DNA of 64,000 nucleotides from Pseudomonas fluorescens. GTDB taxonomy: Bacteria > Pseudomonadota > Gammaproteobacteria > Pseudomonadales > Pseudomonadaceae. Below, piece after piece: positions 18,393 to 27,052 of the stretch. Where the stretch lies: assembly GCF_902498065.1 (NCBI RefSeq), contig NZ_CABVIR010000001.1, positions 1,860,001-1,924,000 on the forward strand. The letters are read 5' to 3'. Under the pieces are notes generated by a model. The model did not search any database, was not told where the DNA came from, and was given only the letters and a program-made list of their open reading frames with translations. The first letter of the stretch is position 1. Every line of letters begins with the position of its first letter. The position numbers and the translations under genes are program-made.

Positions 18393-18881
18393 ATGGCCAA
18401 GTCGTCAAAAAATGTCGCTGCCCCCGATGCCCTCGCCGACGACGTCGAAATTCAGGCGCCCATGGACTCCGCATTGGACGAGCTAATCGGTTACGCCATG
18501 CGCCGAGCCCAGCTGAAACTGTTCCAGAATTTGATCAGCCGACTGTCTGCCCACGACTTGCGGCCCGCGCAGTTCTCTGCCCTGGCGATCATCGAGCAGA
18601 ACCCCGGGCTGATGCAGTCCGACCTCGCTAAGGCCCTGGCCATAGAGCCACCCCAAGTGGTGCCGTTGCTGAACAAGCTGGAAGAGCGGGCACTGGCGGT
18701 ACGGGTACGCTGCAAACCGGACAAACGCTCTTATGGAATATTCCTCAGCAAAACCGGCGAGACGCTGCTCAAGGAGTTGAAACTGATCGCCGCCGAGAGC
18801 GACATGGATGCCACGTCCGCTCTCGACAGCCAGGAACGCGAAGTACTGCTCAGGTTGCTGAAAAAAGTCTATCAAGCCTGA
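18393..18881 (+). CDS. ferR: MarR-family regulator of the ferulate operon
   Basis: A 162-residue MarR protein with a winged helix core: QFSALAIIEQNPGLMQSDLAKALAIEPPQVVPLLNKLE (recognition region about residues 63-100) followed by a wing containing RCKPDKRSYGIFLSK. It is divergent from ech, the arrangement of ferR/ferC regulators in Pseudomonas, which release the promoter on binding a hydroxycinnamoyl-CoA. No strong ribosome site is seen; GAGG lies about 12 bp before the ATG. It ends at a hairpin shared with the convergent porin gene. Confidence 0.85.
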   Translation: MAKSSKNVAAPDALADDVEIQAPMDSALDELIGYAMRRAQLKLFQNLISRLSAHDLRPAQFSALAIIEQNPGLMQSDLAKALAIEPPQVVPLLNKLEERALAVRVRCKPDKRSYGIFLSKTGETLLKELKLIAAESDMDATSALDSQEREVLLRLLKKVYQA

Positions 18882-18890
18882 AACGCAAGC

Positions 18891-18918
18891 GCCGGCACGC
18901 TCCTGGGGAGCGGCCGGC
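18891..18918. terminator. hairpin between convergent ferR and porin genes
   Basis: GCCGGC and CGCTCC pair with GGAGCG and GCCGGC around a 3-base loop, giving a 12-bp GC-rich stem with one bulged A. There is no clear T-run on either side, so termination would depend on stem strength or Rho. Confidence 0.5.
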
Positions 18919-18938
18919 GTCATTACAGGTGAAACGGC

Positions 18939-20249
18939 TTACCAGATCGGCAAGGTGTAGAGCACCAGAAAGCGGGTCTGGTTTTCATCGCGAAACGCTG
19001 CGCCGGCGGGGAAGTCATTGCGATAGATCGACTTGCGCGCCATAAGCCCGACATTCTTCAGCGGGCCACTCTGGATCACATACCCCAGCTCCATCTGGAA
19101 CTCCCGCTCCTTGCGGTCGTCGGCATTCAACGCCGCCAGTTCGATATGGTCACCGCGCACATAACGCAGCCGGCTCTTCAGGCCAGGCACCCCGGCGGCG
19201 GCGAAGTCATAATCGTACATCGCTTGCCAGGTCCGCTCCTTGGCATTGAGGAAGTCCGAGCTCATGGTCAGCTCGCTCATGCCCATCAACTCGGTGCCCG
19301 AGACATAGGGTGTCGCTGTGTCGCCACTGGCGTGCATATAGCCGACGCTCAGACGATGGCCGCCAAAGCGATAGCCGAACAGCGCCGAGAGGTTGCGGTT
19401 GTCCACTTTGCCGGCCTTGGCGCTGCCGTCTTCATCGCTGAAAAAACTGCGCAGGTCGCTGGTCAGCGTGCCCTCGCCCACCTGCAGCGTGTGCAGTAAC
19501 GCCAAGGTGTTCTGCTGATACAGGTCCGCCACTTCGGCGTGATAAGCGCGCAGGCTGAGGTCCTTGTTCACCTGGTAATCGCCGCCGACATAGGCCATGT
19601 GCGATGAAGTGGCCGCGCCGTTGAAACGTCGGTTTGGCGAAGCGATGCTCATTGGCTGGTAGTCGGTGGAATCACGTTTGTTGATGCGATCGATGTAGCC
19701 GGTGTTGAAGATCAGTCCGTCGATGTCCTTTGAGCTGAGCGTGGTGCCGCGAAAAGTCTGCGGCAGCAGCCGCGACGGGCTGGCGAAAGCGAATGGCAGG
19801 AAGATCGACACGTCGCCGGTTTTCACCGTGGTCTGGGCAACACGCATCTTGGCAGTCATGGCCAGGCGCGAATACTCGTCCGCCGCATGCTTGTCGCTGC
19901 TGGACACCGGCAGCAACTCGGTGCCGCTACGGTCCGGCGACGAATCCAGCTTGACCCCCATCAACCCCCGAGCATCCAGGCCGAAGCCGACACTCCCCGG
20001 GGTAAAGCCCGACTCCACGTTCATGATGAAACCCTGAGCCCATTCCCGTGCCGCGGTTTTCGCCCCGTCATCCTTGTAGTCCCGATCCAGGTAGTAATTG
20101 CGCAAGGTCAAGGTGCCATGACTGTCATCGATAAAACCGTCAGCCAGCGCCGATGGCGCAATCAAACTCAGGCCCAGCAAGGCCAGGTGGCGTGCGCGAA
20201 CAGGTAAGGTTGAATCCGCCACAAGGGCGTCCCAAGGAAGGTTTGGCAT
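18939..20249 (-). CDS. OprD-family porin
   Basis: A 436-residue OprD-type outer-membrane channel. It has a hydrophobic signal (LALLGLSLIAPSALA) with cleavage before DGFIDDSHG, the characteristic mature start with NYYLDRD and WAQGF, and a C-terminal strand LVLYTLPIW. OprD paralogues of this group carry aromatic acids such as vanillate or benzoate across the outer membrane, and the gene is divergent from the inner-membrane carrier hcnK, so hydroxycinnamate or vanillate uptake is the likely role. The ATG at 20249 has only a weak ribosome site; a GTG 27 bp downstream (MADSTLPVR) is an alternative. A long CA motif precedes it. Confidence 0.85.
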   Translation of the reverse strand: MPNLPWDALVADSTLPVRARHLALLGLSLIAPSALADGFIDDSHGTLTLRNYYLDRDYKDDGAKTAAREWAQGFIMNVESGFTPGSVGFGLDARGLMGVKLDSSPDRSGTELLPVSSSDKHAADEYSRLAMTAKMRVAQTTVKTGDVSIFLPFAFASPSRLLPQTFRGTTLSSKDIDGLIFNTGYIDRINKRDSTDYQPMSIASPNRRFNGAATSSHMAYVGGDYQVNKDLSLRAYHAEVADLYQQNTLALLHTLQVGEGTLTSDLRSFFSDEDGSAKAGKVDNRNLSALFGYRFGGHRLSVGYMHASGDTATPYVSGTELMGMSELTMSSDFLNAKERTWQAMYDYDFAAAGVPGLKSRLRYVRGDHIELAALNADDRKEREFQMELGYVIQSGPLKNVGLMARKSIYRNDFPAGAAFRDENQTRFLVLYTLPIW

Positions 20250-20262
20250 GTTCGATGTCCAC

Positions 20263-20280
20263 TTATTGTTGTTGTTTTTT
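20263..20280 (-). promoter_or_regulatory. long CA motif before the OprD-type porin
   Basis: The minus strand reads AAAAAACAACAACAATAA, five to six consecutive AAN units ending about 13 nt before the porin ATG. It is the longest such motif in the window. Confidence 0.55.
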
Positions 20281-20558
20281 GAACGGGATTGTTGGGGTTA
20301 TCCCGGAGATCTGCAGCCAGAGAATGGAAACAGCCTGGCGTGGCGTCAATCGCGAGTGACCGATAAACGAACATTAATATAATTATCTATTTTGTGAGCA
20401 ACTCTCTATCGCCACGCCATATACTTGATTTAATTGACTTTAATGGTGTTTTTTAGCGAAAAATCTTTGGTATTCATTTTTTAGTTATATTTGTTAATCT
20501 TATTTCAGCCCTGTCATCGCCTCGCGAGAACAGGCTCGCGTTCATCCGTCAGCACACC

Positions 20559-20572
20559 AACAAAAACAATAA
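20559..20572 (+). promoter_or_regulatory. CA motif before hcnK
   Basis: AACAAAAACAATAA is four AAN units plus AA, immediately upstream of the TGAGG ribosome site of hcnK. Confidence 0.55.
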
Positions 20573-20583
20573 TGAGGTTCGCC

Positions 20584-21819
20584 ATGGACACCCCATCACG
20601 TCGTACGACGCTGACCATAGCCCTGTGTTTTATCGTTGCACTGATCGAAGGTTTCGATCTGCAAGCTGCCGGCACTGCCGCTGCGGGCTTGCGCCAGACC
20701 TTTGCCCTGGACCCGAAAATGATGGGCTGGGTGTTCAGTGCCGGAATTGTCGGTTTACTGCCGGGCGCCTTTTTCGGCGGCTGGATTGCCGATCGAATCG
20801 GCCGCAAGAAAATCCTCATCGCAGCGGTGCTGCTGTTCGGCGTGTTCTCCCTCAGCACCGCCTACGTCAGCAGTTTCTCCGGCCTGCTACTGGCGCGCTT
20901 CATGACGGGTCTGGGCTTGGGCGCCGCCCTGCCCAACCTGATCGCCCTGTGTGCCGAGGCCGTGGGTGAGCAGCGTCGCGGTACCGCGATCAGCATCATG
21001 TATGCCGGCGTGCCGTTGGGCGGCGCATTGGCGGCGTTGGTCGCGATGCTCTTCACCGAGCATTGGCAGACGACCTTCATCATCGGCGGGCTCGCGCCCT
21101 TGCTGGTGGTGCCGCTGATGATCCTGCTGCTGCCCGAGTCAAGCGCCTTTCGCCAGCAACAAGGCACCGTCACCGTGGCCCGCGCTTCAACCGTCCAGGC
21201 GTTATTCGGCGAAGACCGGGCTCGCGTCACCCTGGCGTTGTGGCTCAGCTACTTCTTCACCCTGACTGTGATGTACATGTTACTCAACTGGCTGCCATCA
21301 CTGCTGCTGGAACAAGGGTTCAGCAAAGCCGAAGCTGGCCTGGTGCAGATGCTGTTCAACATCGGCGGCGCCCTCGGCTCATTACTTGGCGGGGTGCTGC
21401 TGGATCGCTGTAACGGCGTCAAGGTGGTGCTGTCCGTATACGCCGGATTGCTGGCAGCGCTGACCGGTGTCGGTCTGTCGGTGGGCATCGTCCCCATGGC
21501 CATCGCCGGGTTTTGCGCAGGGTTGTTTGTGATGGCCGCGCAGTTGGTGCTTTACGCCCTGGCACCACCTTCGTACCCGACTTCGGTGCGTGCCACCGGC
21601 GTCGGCGCAGCGGTAGCCATCGGTCGTCTGGGGTCGGTGGCAGGTCCCCTGGCCGCGGGGCAGATTCTGGCGGCCGGGGCCGGCACCACTGGGGTGTTAC
21701 TGGCGACTTCACCGGGGTTGGTGATTGCAGCACTGACCATTATCAGTGTGATTGTCCGATCGGACCCGCAAACTGCGCCCGAGCTGAGGACGGCGAACCC
21801 GGTCGCGGACAAACCCTGA
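20584..21819 (+). CDS. hcnK: hydroxycinnamate/aromatic-acid MFS transporter
   Basis: A 411-residue major facilitator with about 12 membrane segments. Family motifs are present: the first helix FIVALIEGFDLQAAGTA (Asp in helix 1 as in aromatic acid:H+ symporters) and GGWIADRIGRKK between helices 2 and 3. The ATG at 20584 follows GAGG and is preferred to upstream in-frame starts. It is divergent from the OprD-type porin, giving an outer- plus inner-membrane uptake pair beside the ferulate operon, as for HcnK of P. putida. Substrate assignment rests on context. Confidence 0.78.
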   Translation: MDTPSRRTTLTIALCFIVALIEGFDLQAAGTAAAGLRQTFALDPKMMGWVFSAGIVGLLPGAFFGGWIADRIGRKKILIAAVLLFGVFSLSTAYVSSFSGLLLARFMTGLGLGAALPNLIALCAEAVGEQRRGTAISIMYAGVPLGGALAALVAMLFTEHWQTTFIIGGLAPLLVVPLMILLLPESSAFRQQQGTVTVARASTVQALFGEDRARVTLALWLSYFFTLTVMYMLLNWLPSLLLEQGFSKAEAGLVQMLFNIGGALGSLLGGVLLDRCNGVKVVLSVYAGLLAALTGVGLSVGIVPMAIAGFCAGLFVMAAQLVLYALAPPSYPTSVRATGVGAAVAIGRLGSVAGPLAAGQILAAGAGTTGVLLATSPGLVIAALTIISVIVRSDPQTAPELRTANPVADKP

Positions 21820-21838
21820 CTGCGCCCCCTGCGACAGA

Positions 21839-21872
21839 AACAAGAAAAGAGACCGAGGTCTCTTTTCTTGTT
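21839..21872. terminator. bidirectional terminator between hcnK and the GGT-like gene
   Basis: AACAAGAAAAGAGAC and GTCTCTTTTCTTGTT form a perfect 15-bp stem with a 4-base loop, with T-rich sequence after it on the plus strand and As before it. It separates the two convergent genes. Confidence 0.8.
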
Positions 21873-21884
21873 TTCAGCGGCCCG

Positions 21885-23495
21885 CTACCACACGGCAATA
21901 TGGGAATCGGCTCGCGGCTCGGTGCCGCCGCACAGTACACCAGTGTCCGGGTCACGGATGATGATCTGCCCTCGGCCATAGTTGATCAGGTCGCAATCAA
22001 CCTGAATCTGGTGTCCGCGCCGTGCCAGCGAAGCCGCCAGGTCCCGAGATGCCCCCTGTTCGATGCCGACCTTCATTTCCCCCAGCCATTGCCACCGCGG
22101 AGCGTCCAGCGCGGCTTGGGGGTTGAGACCGAAATCAACCAGATTCATGACCATCTGCACATGGCCTTGGGGCTGCATGTACCCCCCCATAACGCCGAAC
22201 GGTCCCACCGGTGCGTCGCCTTTACTGATGAAACCGGGAATGATCGTGTGAAAGGTTTTTTTGCCCGGAGCCAGGCAGTTGGCGTGCTCGGGATCGAGAC
22301 TGAATTCCTGCCCGCGGTTCTGCAAGGCGATGCCGCTGTCGGGCAGCACCACACCGGAACCGAAGCCGTGGTAGTTGCTCTGGATAAAGGAGACCATATT
22401 GCCCTCCGCATCCGCCGTGGCCAGATACACCGTACCACTGGAGTGGGGGGTGCCGGGCTTAGGAGTCTGAGCTTGATCAACGATCTGTTCACGGCGCTGG
22501 CTACTGTAGGCATCGCTGAGAAGGTCAGCCACCGCCACACGCATGTGCAGCGGATCGGTGATGTAATGCAGGCCGTCACTGTAGGCGAGCTTCATGGCTT
22601 CCAACTGACGGTGCCAGGTCTGCTGGCTGTCTCGGTGATCGAAGTCGAAGCCTTGAAGGATTTTCAGGGTCATCAGGGCCACCAGTCCTTGCCCGCTTGG
22701 GGGGATTTCCCACACATCGTAGCCGCGATAACTGATGCTGATCGGCTCCACCCACTGTGCGCGATAGTCTTGCAGGTCGCTCGCTCGCAGGTAGCCGCCG
22801 GTGGCACGGGAATGGGCATCCAGACGCTGAGCCAGATCACCGCGATAGAGGCTTTCGCAAGCACTGTCCGCCAGCTCTTCCAGCGTTCGGGCTTGCGCCG
22901 GGTTGCGGAATAGTTCACCGGCCTTTGGCGCACGGCCATCAATCAGGAACGTGTCGAACCAGGCGTCGAGCACTGAGTCTCGATGGGGGCTGAATTCATC
23001 CAGAGCCGTCTGCCATTGCCGGGCGACCACCGGGGACAGCGGAAAGCCATCCCTGGCCAGACTGATGGCGGGCTGCAGCAACTCGGCAAAGGGCAGCTTG
23101 CCGAAACGTTTGGACAGCTCCGCCCAGGCCGAAGGGCAACCGGGCACCGTGACCGGCGTCCAGCCATAAAGCGGCATCTGCTCGTGACCACACGCCTTGA
23201 CTGCATCGATAGTTAGCGCTGCCGGCGCGTGGCCGTTGCCGTTGAGTCCGTGCAATTGGCCTTTGCTCCAGACCAAGGCAAAGGCGTCCCCGCCCAAGCC
23301 GCAACCGGTGGGTTCAACCACCGTAAGCGCTGCTGCCGTGGCAATCGCGGCATCAATCGCATTGCCGCCCTTGCGCATGATCTCGATGCCGGCCTCGGCA
23401 GCCAGCGGCTGGGAAGCCGCGACCATGCCACGGCGGGCAAACACACTCTGACGTTGCGACGCATAGGGATATTCGTGGGCAGAAAATTTCAACAT
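21885..23495 (-). CDS. gamma-glutamyltransferase family protein
   Basis: A 536-residue Ntn-hydrolase of the gamma-glutamyltranspeptidase family. The catalytic Thr that becomes the small-subunit N-terminus is in SSGTVYLATADAEGNM; upstream RKGGNAIDAAIA and GCGLGGDAF, and downstream GFGSGVVLPDSGI and GVMGGYMQPQGH, are family hallmarks. No signal peptide is seen, unlike classical periplasmic GGT, suggesting a cytoplasmic member. It is the last gene after an amino-acid ABC transporter on the same strand (84 bp gap), so it may split an imported gamma-glutamyl compound. ATG at 23495 is chosen (GGAAGAAC upstream); a start seven codons earlier is possible. Confidence 0.82.
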   Translation of the reverse strand: MLKFSAHEYPYASQRQSVFARRGMVAASQPLAAEAGIEIMRKGGNAIDAAIATAAALTVVEPTGCGLGGDAFALVWSKGQLHGLNGNGHAPAALTIDAVKACGHEQMPLYGWTPVTVPGCPSAWAELSKRFGKLPFAELLQPAISLARDGFPLSPVVARQWQTALDEFSPHRDSVLDAWFDTFLIDGRAPKAGELFRNPAQARTLEELADSACESLYRGDLAQRLDAHSRATGGYLRASDLQDYRAQWVEPISISYRGYDVWEIPPSGQGLVALMTLKILQGFDFDHRDSQQTWHRQLEAMKLAYSDGLHYITDPLHMRVAVADLLSDAYSSQRREQIVDQAQTPKPGTPHSSGTVYLATADAEGNMVSFIQSNYHGFGSGVVLPDSGIALQNRGQEFSLDPEHANCLAPGKKTFHTIIPGFISKGDAPVGPFGVMGGYMQPQGHVQMVMNLVDFGLNPQAALDAPRWQWLGEMKVGIEQGASRDLAASLARRGHQIQVDCDLINYGRGQIIIRDPDTGVLCGGTEPRADSHIAVW

Positions 23496-23579
23496 GGCAA
23501 AAGTTCTTCCAAACAAAGATTCACTGGCCGGAGGTGATCCGGTTCCACTACCGGGAGATAAAAGACCTGACTGAAAAGA

Positions 23580-24359
23580 TCACAGCACGCGGCTGAGAAA
23601 GGCCTGGGTCCGCGGGTGAGTCGGTCGACTGAAGATCTGCTCCGGCGGCCCCTGTTCGATCAGTTCACCCTGATCGAGGACCACCACGCGGTCAGCGACT
23701 TCCCGGGCAAAACCCATTTCATGGGTGACCACCACCATGGTCATGCCGTCATCGGCCAACTGCTTCATCACCTGCAGGACCTCGCCCACGGTTTCGGGAT
23801 CCAGGGCGCTGGTAGGCTCGTCAAACAGCATGGCCTGTGGCTTCATCGCCAGCGCCCGAGCAATCGCCACGCGCTGCTGCTGTCCACCGGACAGCATCGA
23901 GGGGTAATGCATCGCCTTGTCCGCCAGACCGACCCGGGCGAGCAACGCCCGGGCCTGTTCCAACGCTTCGGAGCGTGGCACGCCAAGCACCTGAATCGGT
24001 GCCTCCATGATGTTTTCCAGCGCGGTCATGTGGGGGAACAGATTGAAACGTTGGAAGACCATGCCGATGTCCCGACGCTGTCGAGCAATGTTGCGCTCTG
24101 AGTCGCGTACCAGGCTGCCGTCGGCGCGCTCGCGGTAACCCATCGCTCGGCCGTTGACGCGAATTCGCCCACCCTGAATGTCTTCCAGCAGATTGATGCA
24201 GCGAATAAAGGTGGTCTTTCCCGAACCCGAGGCACCGATCAACACCACCACTTCACCGCGCCGCACCTGCAAGGAAATCCCCTTGAGAATCTCCAGATCG
24301 CCGAAAGACTTATGAATGTCCAGGGCCTCGATGATCAGTTCTTCACTTTTGTGCGCCAT
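23580..24359 (-). CDS. polar amino-acid ABC transporter ATP-binding protein
   Basis: A 259-residue ABC ATPase of the GlnQ/HisP type. Walker [10 protein letters not shown] (about 38-46), Q-loop [12 protein letters not shown], signature LSGGQQQR and Walker [14 protein letters not shown] are all intact. It begins 2 bp after the permease stop in the order binding protein, permease, ATPase, GGT-like enzyme. Confidence 0.93.
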   Translation of the reverse strand: MAHKSEELIIEALDIHKSFGDLEILKGISLQVRRGEVVVLIGASGSGKTTFIRCINLLEDIQGGRIRVNGRAMGYRERADGSLVRDSERNIARQRRDIGMVFQRFNLFPHMTALENIMEAPIQVLGVPRSEALEQARALLARVGLADKAMHYPSMLSGGQQQRVAIARALAMKPQAMLFDEPTSALDPETVGEVLQVMKQLADDGMTMVVVTHEMGFAREVADRVVVLDQGELIEQGPPEQIFSRPTHPRTQAFLSRVL

Positions 24360-24361
24360 GC

Positions 24362-25135
24362 TTAACGCCCTCTCAGCAATTTCAGCGTGCCGCGGCCGAA
24401 CATACGACTACCAGCCGCAGGCGGTGCGGGTCGATCGGACTGTCCGAAACGCGCTTCCAACCAACGCTGGAAGAAGCCCCAAAGAGTGGTCAGCAGCAGG
24501 AAATAAATCGCCACCACCAGGTACAGTTCAAATACCCGGAATGTCGCCGACGTGACCATTTGTGTGCTCAGCAGCAACTCCTGCACGCCAATCACACTGA
24601 CCAGCGTCGTATTCTTGAGCATCACGTTGAACTCGTTGCCCAATGGCGGAACGATGACCCGGAACGCCTGAGGCAGAACAATGCGCCGCATCAGTTTGGC
24701 GAAAGTCATGCCCAGCGAACGCCCAGCCTCGTACTGTCCTTTGTCCACGGCGCCAATCCCGGCACGGATGATCTCGGCCATGTAAGCGCCTTCGTTCAGA
24801 CCCAGGGCGATAATCGCTGCCTGGATGTTGCCCGGCACGACCAAACCGAACAGTTGCACGTCCTCAAATCGGAAGATCCCGCCGGCCGCCAATGCGGTGT
24901 ACAGAAAGACGATTTGTACCAACAGCGGCGTGCCGCGCATCAGCCATACGTAAAACCGTACTGGCAGGTTGAGCAACGGATTGCGCGACAGACGCATCAG
25001 CGCCGCCCCCAGCCCCAACACACAGCCCAACGCCATCGCCAGCACACTGATCAGGCAGGTCAGCCAGAGTCCAGTGAGGTACACGCTGCTGGGCTGTAAA
25101 AGGTATTGCCAGAACACATCCCAATTGAAGTTCAT
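24362..25135 (-). CDS. polar amino-acid ABC transporter permease
   Basis: A 257-residue inner-membrane permease of the HisM/GlnP family with an N-terminal membrane segment ([19 protein letters not shown]) and the EAA-type loop [22 protein letters not shown], which contacts the ATPase. The start lies 12 bp after the binding-protein stop and the stop 2 bp before the ATPase. The C-terminal tail (about residues 230-257) is unusually basic and proline-rich. Confidence 0.92.
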   Translation of the reverse strand: MNFNWDVFWQYLLQPSSVYLTGLWLTCLISVLAMALGCVLGLGAALMRLSRNPLLNLPVRFYVWLMRGTPLLVQIVFLYTALAAGGIFRFEDVQLFGLVVPGNIQAAIIALGLNEGAYMAEIIRAGIGAVDKGQYEAGRSLGMTFAKLMRRIVLPQAFRVIVPPLGNEFNVMLKNTTLVSVIGVQELLLSTQMVTSATFRVFELYLVVAIYFLLLTTLWGFFQRWLEARFGQSDRPAPPAAGSRMFGRGTLKLLRGR

Positions 25136-25147
25136 CGAGCGTTCGCC

Positions 25148-25954
25148 TCAGTCGAGTGTGTCGCTGGAAACATGCCATTTGCTCAGCAACTGTACGTAGC
25201 TGCCGTCGCTGCGCATGTCACTGATGATCTGTTGTACCGCTGCGGTGAGCTGCGGATCATCCTTGCGAACTCCCAAGCCGGTGAGAATCCGGCTGAAGGC
25301 TGGAACGCCCTCCTCGAAAAGATCAGGCGCCTTTGCGGCGTAGTACCCGGCGGTTTCCACTGTGGTGCCGTAAGCATCTACCTGACTGATACGCAGCGCC
25401 TGAAAGGCGTCGGTGTCAGTGTTGTAAACCACCAGTTTCATCGGCGTCTTGCCAGCCTTGGTCAGCTTTTCGTTTTCGGCGTCGAGCAAGGTTTTGATCG
25501 TGGAGCCATTGAGCACCGCCACCTTGTGCCCAGACAGTCCATCCAGGGTTCTGATGCCCTTGGGATTGCCTTTTGGAACAACCACTGACTGGCTGGAATA
25601 CATATAGTTGACGATGTCGATCACCTCCCGCCGTTCGGGCTTGTCGAACAGCTGATCAACGATCATGTCGCACTGCTGGGCGAGCAATGCCGGTAGCAAC
25701 CCGGAGAAAGGAATGACCCGCCATTGCACCGGTTTGTCTCCCAGCCGCTTGGCGATTTCCAGCCCCAGATCGACCGTCAGCCCCCTGGGTTTTTGTGCCT
25801 CATCGAACGACACCAAGGGCGGTGAGTCCATGCCCGAGCAATAGGTGAGTTTGTCGGCCTTTTGCAGTCGCTCCGGCACCTGGGGCGCGGCAACCGCCCA
25901 CTGTGCACAGAGCCCGAGGGATACAGCGGCAAGTAACATATGGCGTTTATGCAT
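25148..25954 (-). CDS. periplasmic amino-acid binding protein (family 3)
   Basis: A 268-residue solute-binding protein with a signal peptide (MLLAAVSLGLCAQWAVA, cleavage before APQVP near residue 23). Family features include CSGMDSPPLVSFDEAQKPRGLTVDLGLE, a ligand-cleft segment LAQQCDMIVDQLFDKPERRE and VAVLNGSTIKTLLD. It is the first gene of the ABC set, 72 bp after the GntR regulator on the same strand. The ligand is not evident; together with the GGT-like enzyme a gamma-glutamyl amino acid is possible. Confidence 0.88.
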   Translation of the reverse strand: MHKRHMLLAAVSLGLCAQWAVAAPQVPERLQKADKLTYCSGMDSPPLVSFDEAQKPRGLTVDLGLEIAKRLGDKPVQWRVIPFSGLLPALLAQQCDMIVDQLFDKPERREVIDIVNYMYSSQSVVVPKGNPKGIRTLDGLSGHKVAVLNGSTIKTLLDAENEKLTKAGKTPMKLVVYNTDTDAFQALRISQVDAYGTTVETAGYYAAKAPDLFEEGVPAFSRILTGLGVRKDDPQLTAAVQQIISDMRSDGSYVQLLSKWHVSSDTLD

Positions 25955-26026
25955 GACGAGACACTCCAGTTGTTTAATAACGGGGCAGTACTCAAAGTCA
26001 AAACACTGTCGGGTTTGAGCCCGATT

Positions 26027-26695
26027 CTATTTTTCCGATTGCAGAAACTGGATCAGCGCCGGCACCGTGCCCTCGATGTGCTCGCGCACAATTGCCTCGG
26101 CCCGGTCGACATCGCCTGAGCGAATGGCATCAAGGATCACCGCGTGTTCCTGGCGAGCGCTCAAGGGTTTTTCGCTGTGTTGCAGCCACAGGCGCATTGG
26201 CGCCTCAATCAGCGAATACAGCGCCGAGATCTGCTTCATCAGCCGAGGGCGGCCGCTGAGGCTGCACAGGTATTCATGGAAGGAACGATGAAGTCTGACC
26301 CACTCGGCGCTTTCGTCGCGGTAGTCATCCATCTCATCCAGCATGCGCTCCAAAGCCGCCAACTGCCGCTCGCCTATCTTGGCCACGGCCACGCGGATGG
26401 CCAGGCCCTCAAGGGCACTGCGCATTTCGAAGACTTCGTGCAATTCGTCGAAATCCAAACCACTGACAATGGCCCCGCGATTAGGTCGCAGGGTTACCAG
26501 GCCTTGAGCATCGAGACGGCGAAAGGCTTCGCGCACCGGCATCCGGCTCATCCCGACTTCGCTGGCAATGTCCTCCGCGATCAGACGGTCGCCTTTGCGG
26601 TAACGACCGCCACAGATCGCTTCCAGCAGAAAGTTGTAAGCCTCCTCCTCAGCGGTCAGGGGCTGACGTTCAACGTAGGTGGGAGCGAATTGCAT
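26027..26695 (-). CDS. GntR-family (FCD) transcriptional regulator
   Basis: A 222-residue regulator. Winged helix-turn-helix near residues 22-70 (LIAEDIASEVGMSRMPVREAFRRL) and an FCD domain with EVFEMRSALEGLA and LHRSFHEYL. The ATG at 26695 is taken because AAAGGTGA precedes it; an in-frame extension of 15 codons lacks a ribosome site. It lies at the head of the ABC-transporter/GGT unit and probably controls it. TTGTATCCAA (26715-26724), just upstream of its start, resembles an imperfect FCD-type operator. Confidence 0.85.
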   Translation of the reverse strand: MQFAPTYVERQPLTAEEEAYNFLLEAICGGRYRKGDRLIAEDIASEVGMSRMPVREAFRRLDAQGLVTLRPNRGAIVSGLDFDELHEVFEMRSALEGLAIRVAVAKIGERQLAALERMLDEMDDYRDESAEWVRLHRSFHEYLCSLSGRPRLMKQISALYSLIEAPMRLWLQHSEKPLSARQEHAVILDAIRSGDVDRAEAIVREHIEGTVPALIQFLQSEK

Positions 26696-27052
26696 AAAGT
26701 CACCTTTTGCAGTTTTGTATCCAATTATCCATTGATTCAAATCAGCAGAAACCGTGCCACCCTGCTTATAAATTCCTCAAGTTATTAATTAAAAAGAAGT
26801 TATTACTCAAAACCTGATGTTCTTTAGATCGGCGCGATAGTCACCGTGTGCTACGAAATGGCCCAGCGCGCCCCAAATAGGTGAATAACGGTATCCAGGT
26901 AACAAATCATTTCGCCAACCTTCGAGGTCTTTTGCTCCCGCGAGAGAGTGCACTACAGAAATTATCGCTTTAAATATTTTATCCGATTAAGTATTTTGAA
27001 TGGATGATTGGGCGACAGCCGCCCCCCTTATTCATAGCGACAAGGATCACCC
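26696..27052. other. divergent intergenic region between GntR and TetR genes
   Basis: 357 bp. Apart from the TTGTATCCAA candidate next to the GntR start and an AAGGA ribosome site before the TetR GTG, I see no gene, terminator or strong palindrome. Parts (26760-26820 and 26960-27000) are AT-rich. Confidence 0.4.

Larger units (their letters stand above)
20250..20583. other. divergent promoter region between porin and hcnK
   Basis: 334 bp, AT-rich in the middle (about 20370-20510). It holds one CA motif on each side next to the two starts and a lone TTAATTGA (20430-20437), identical to one arm of the candidate FerR operator. No sigma-54 element or full palindrome was seen. Confidence 0.4.
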
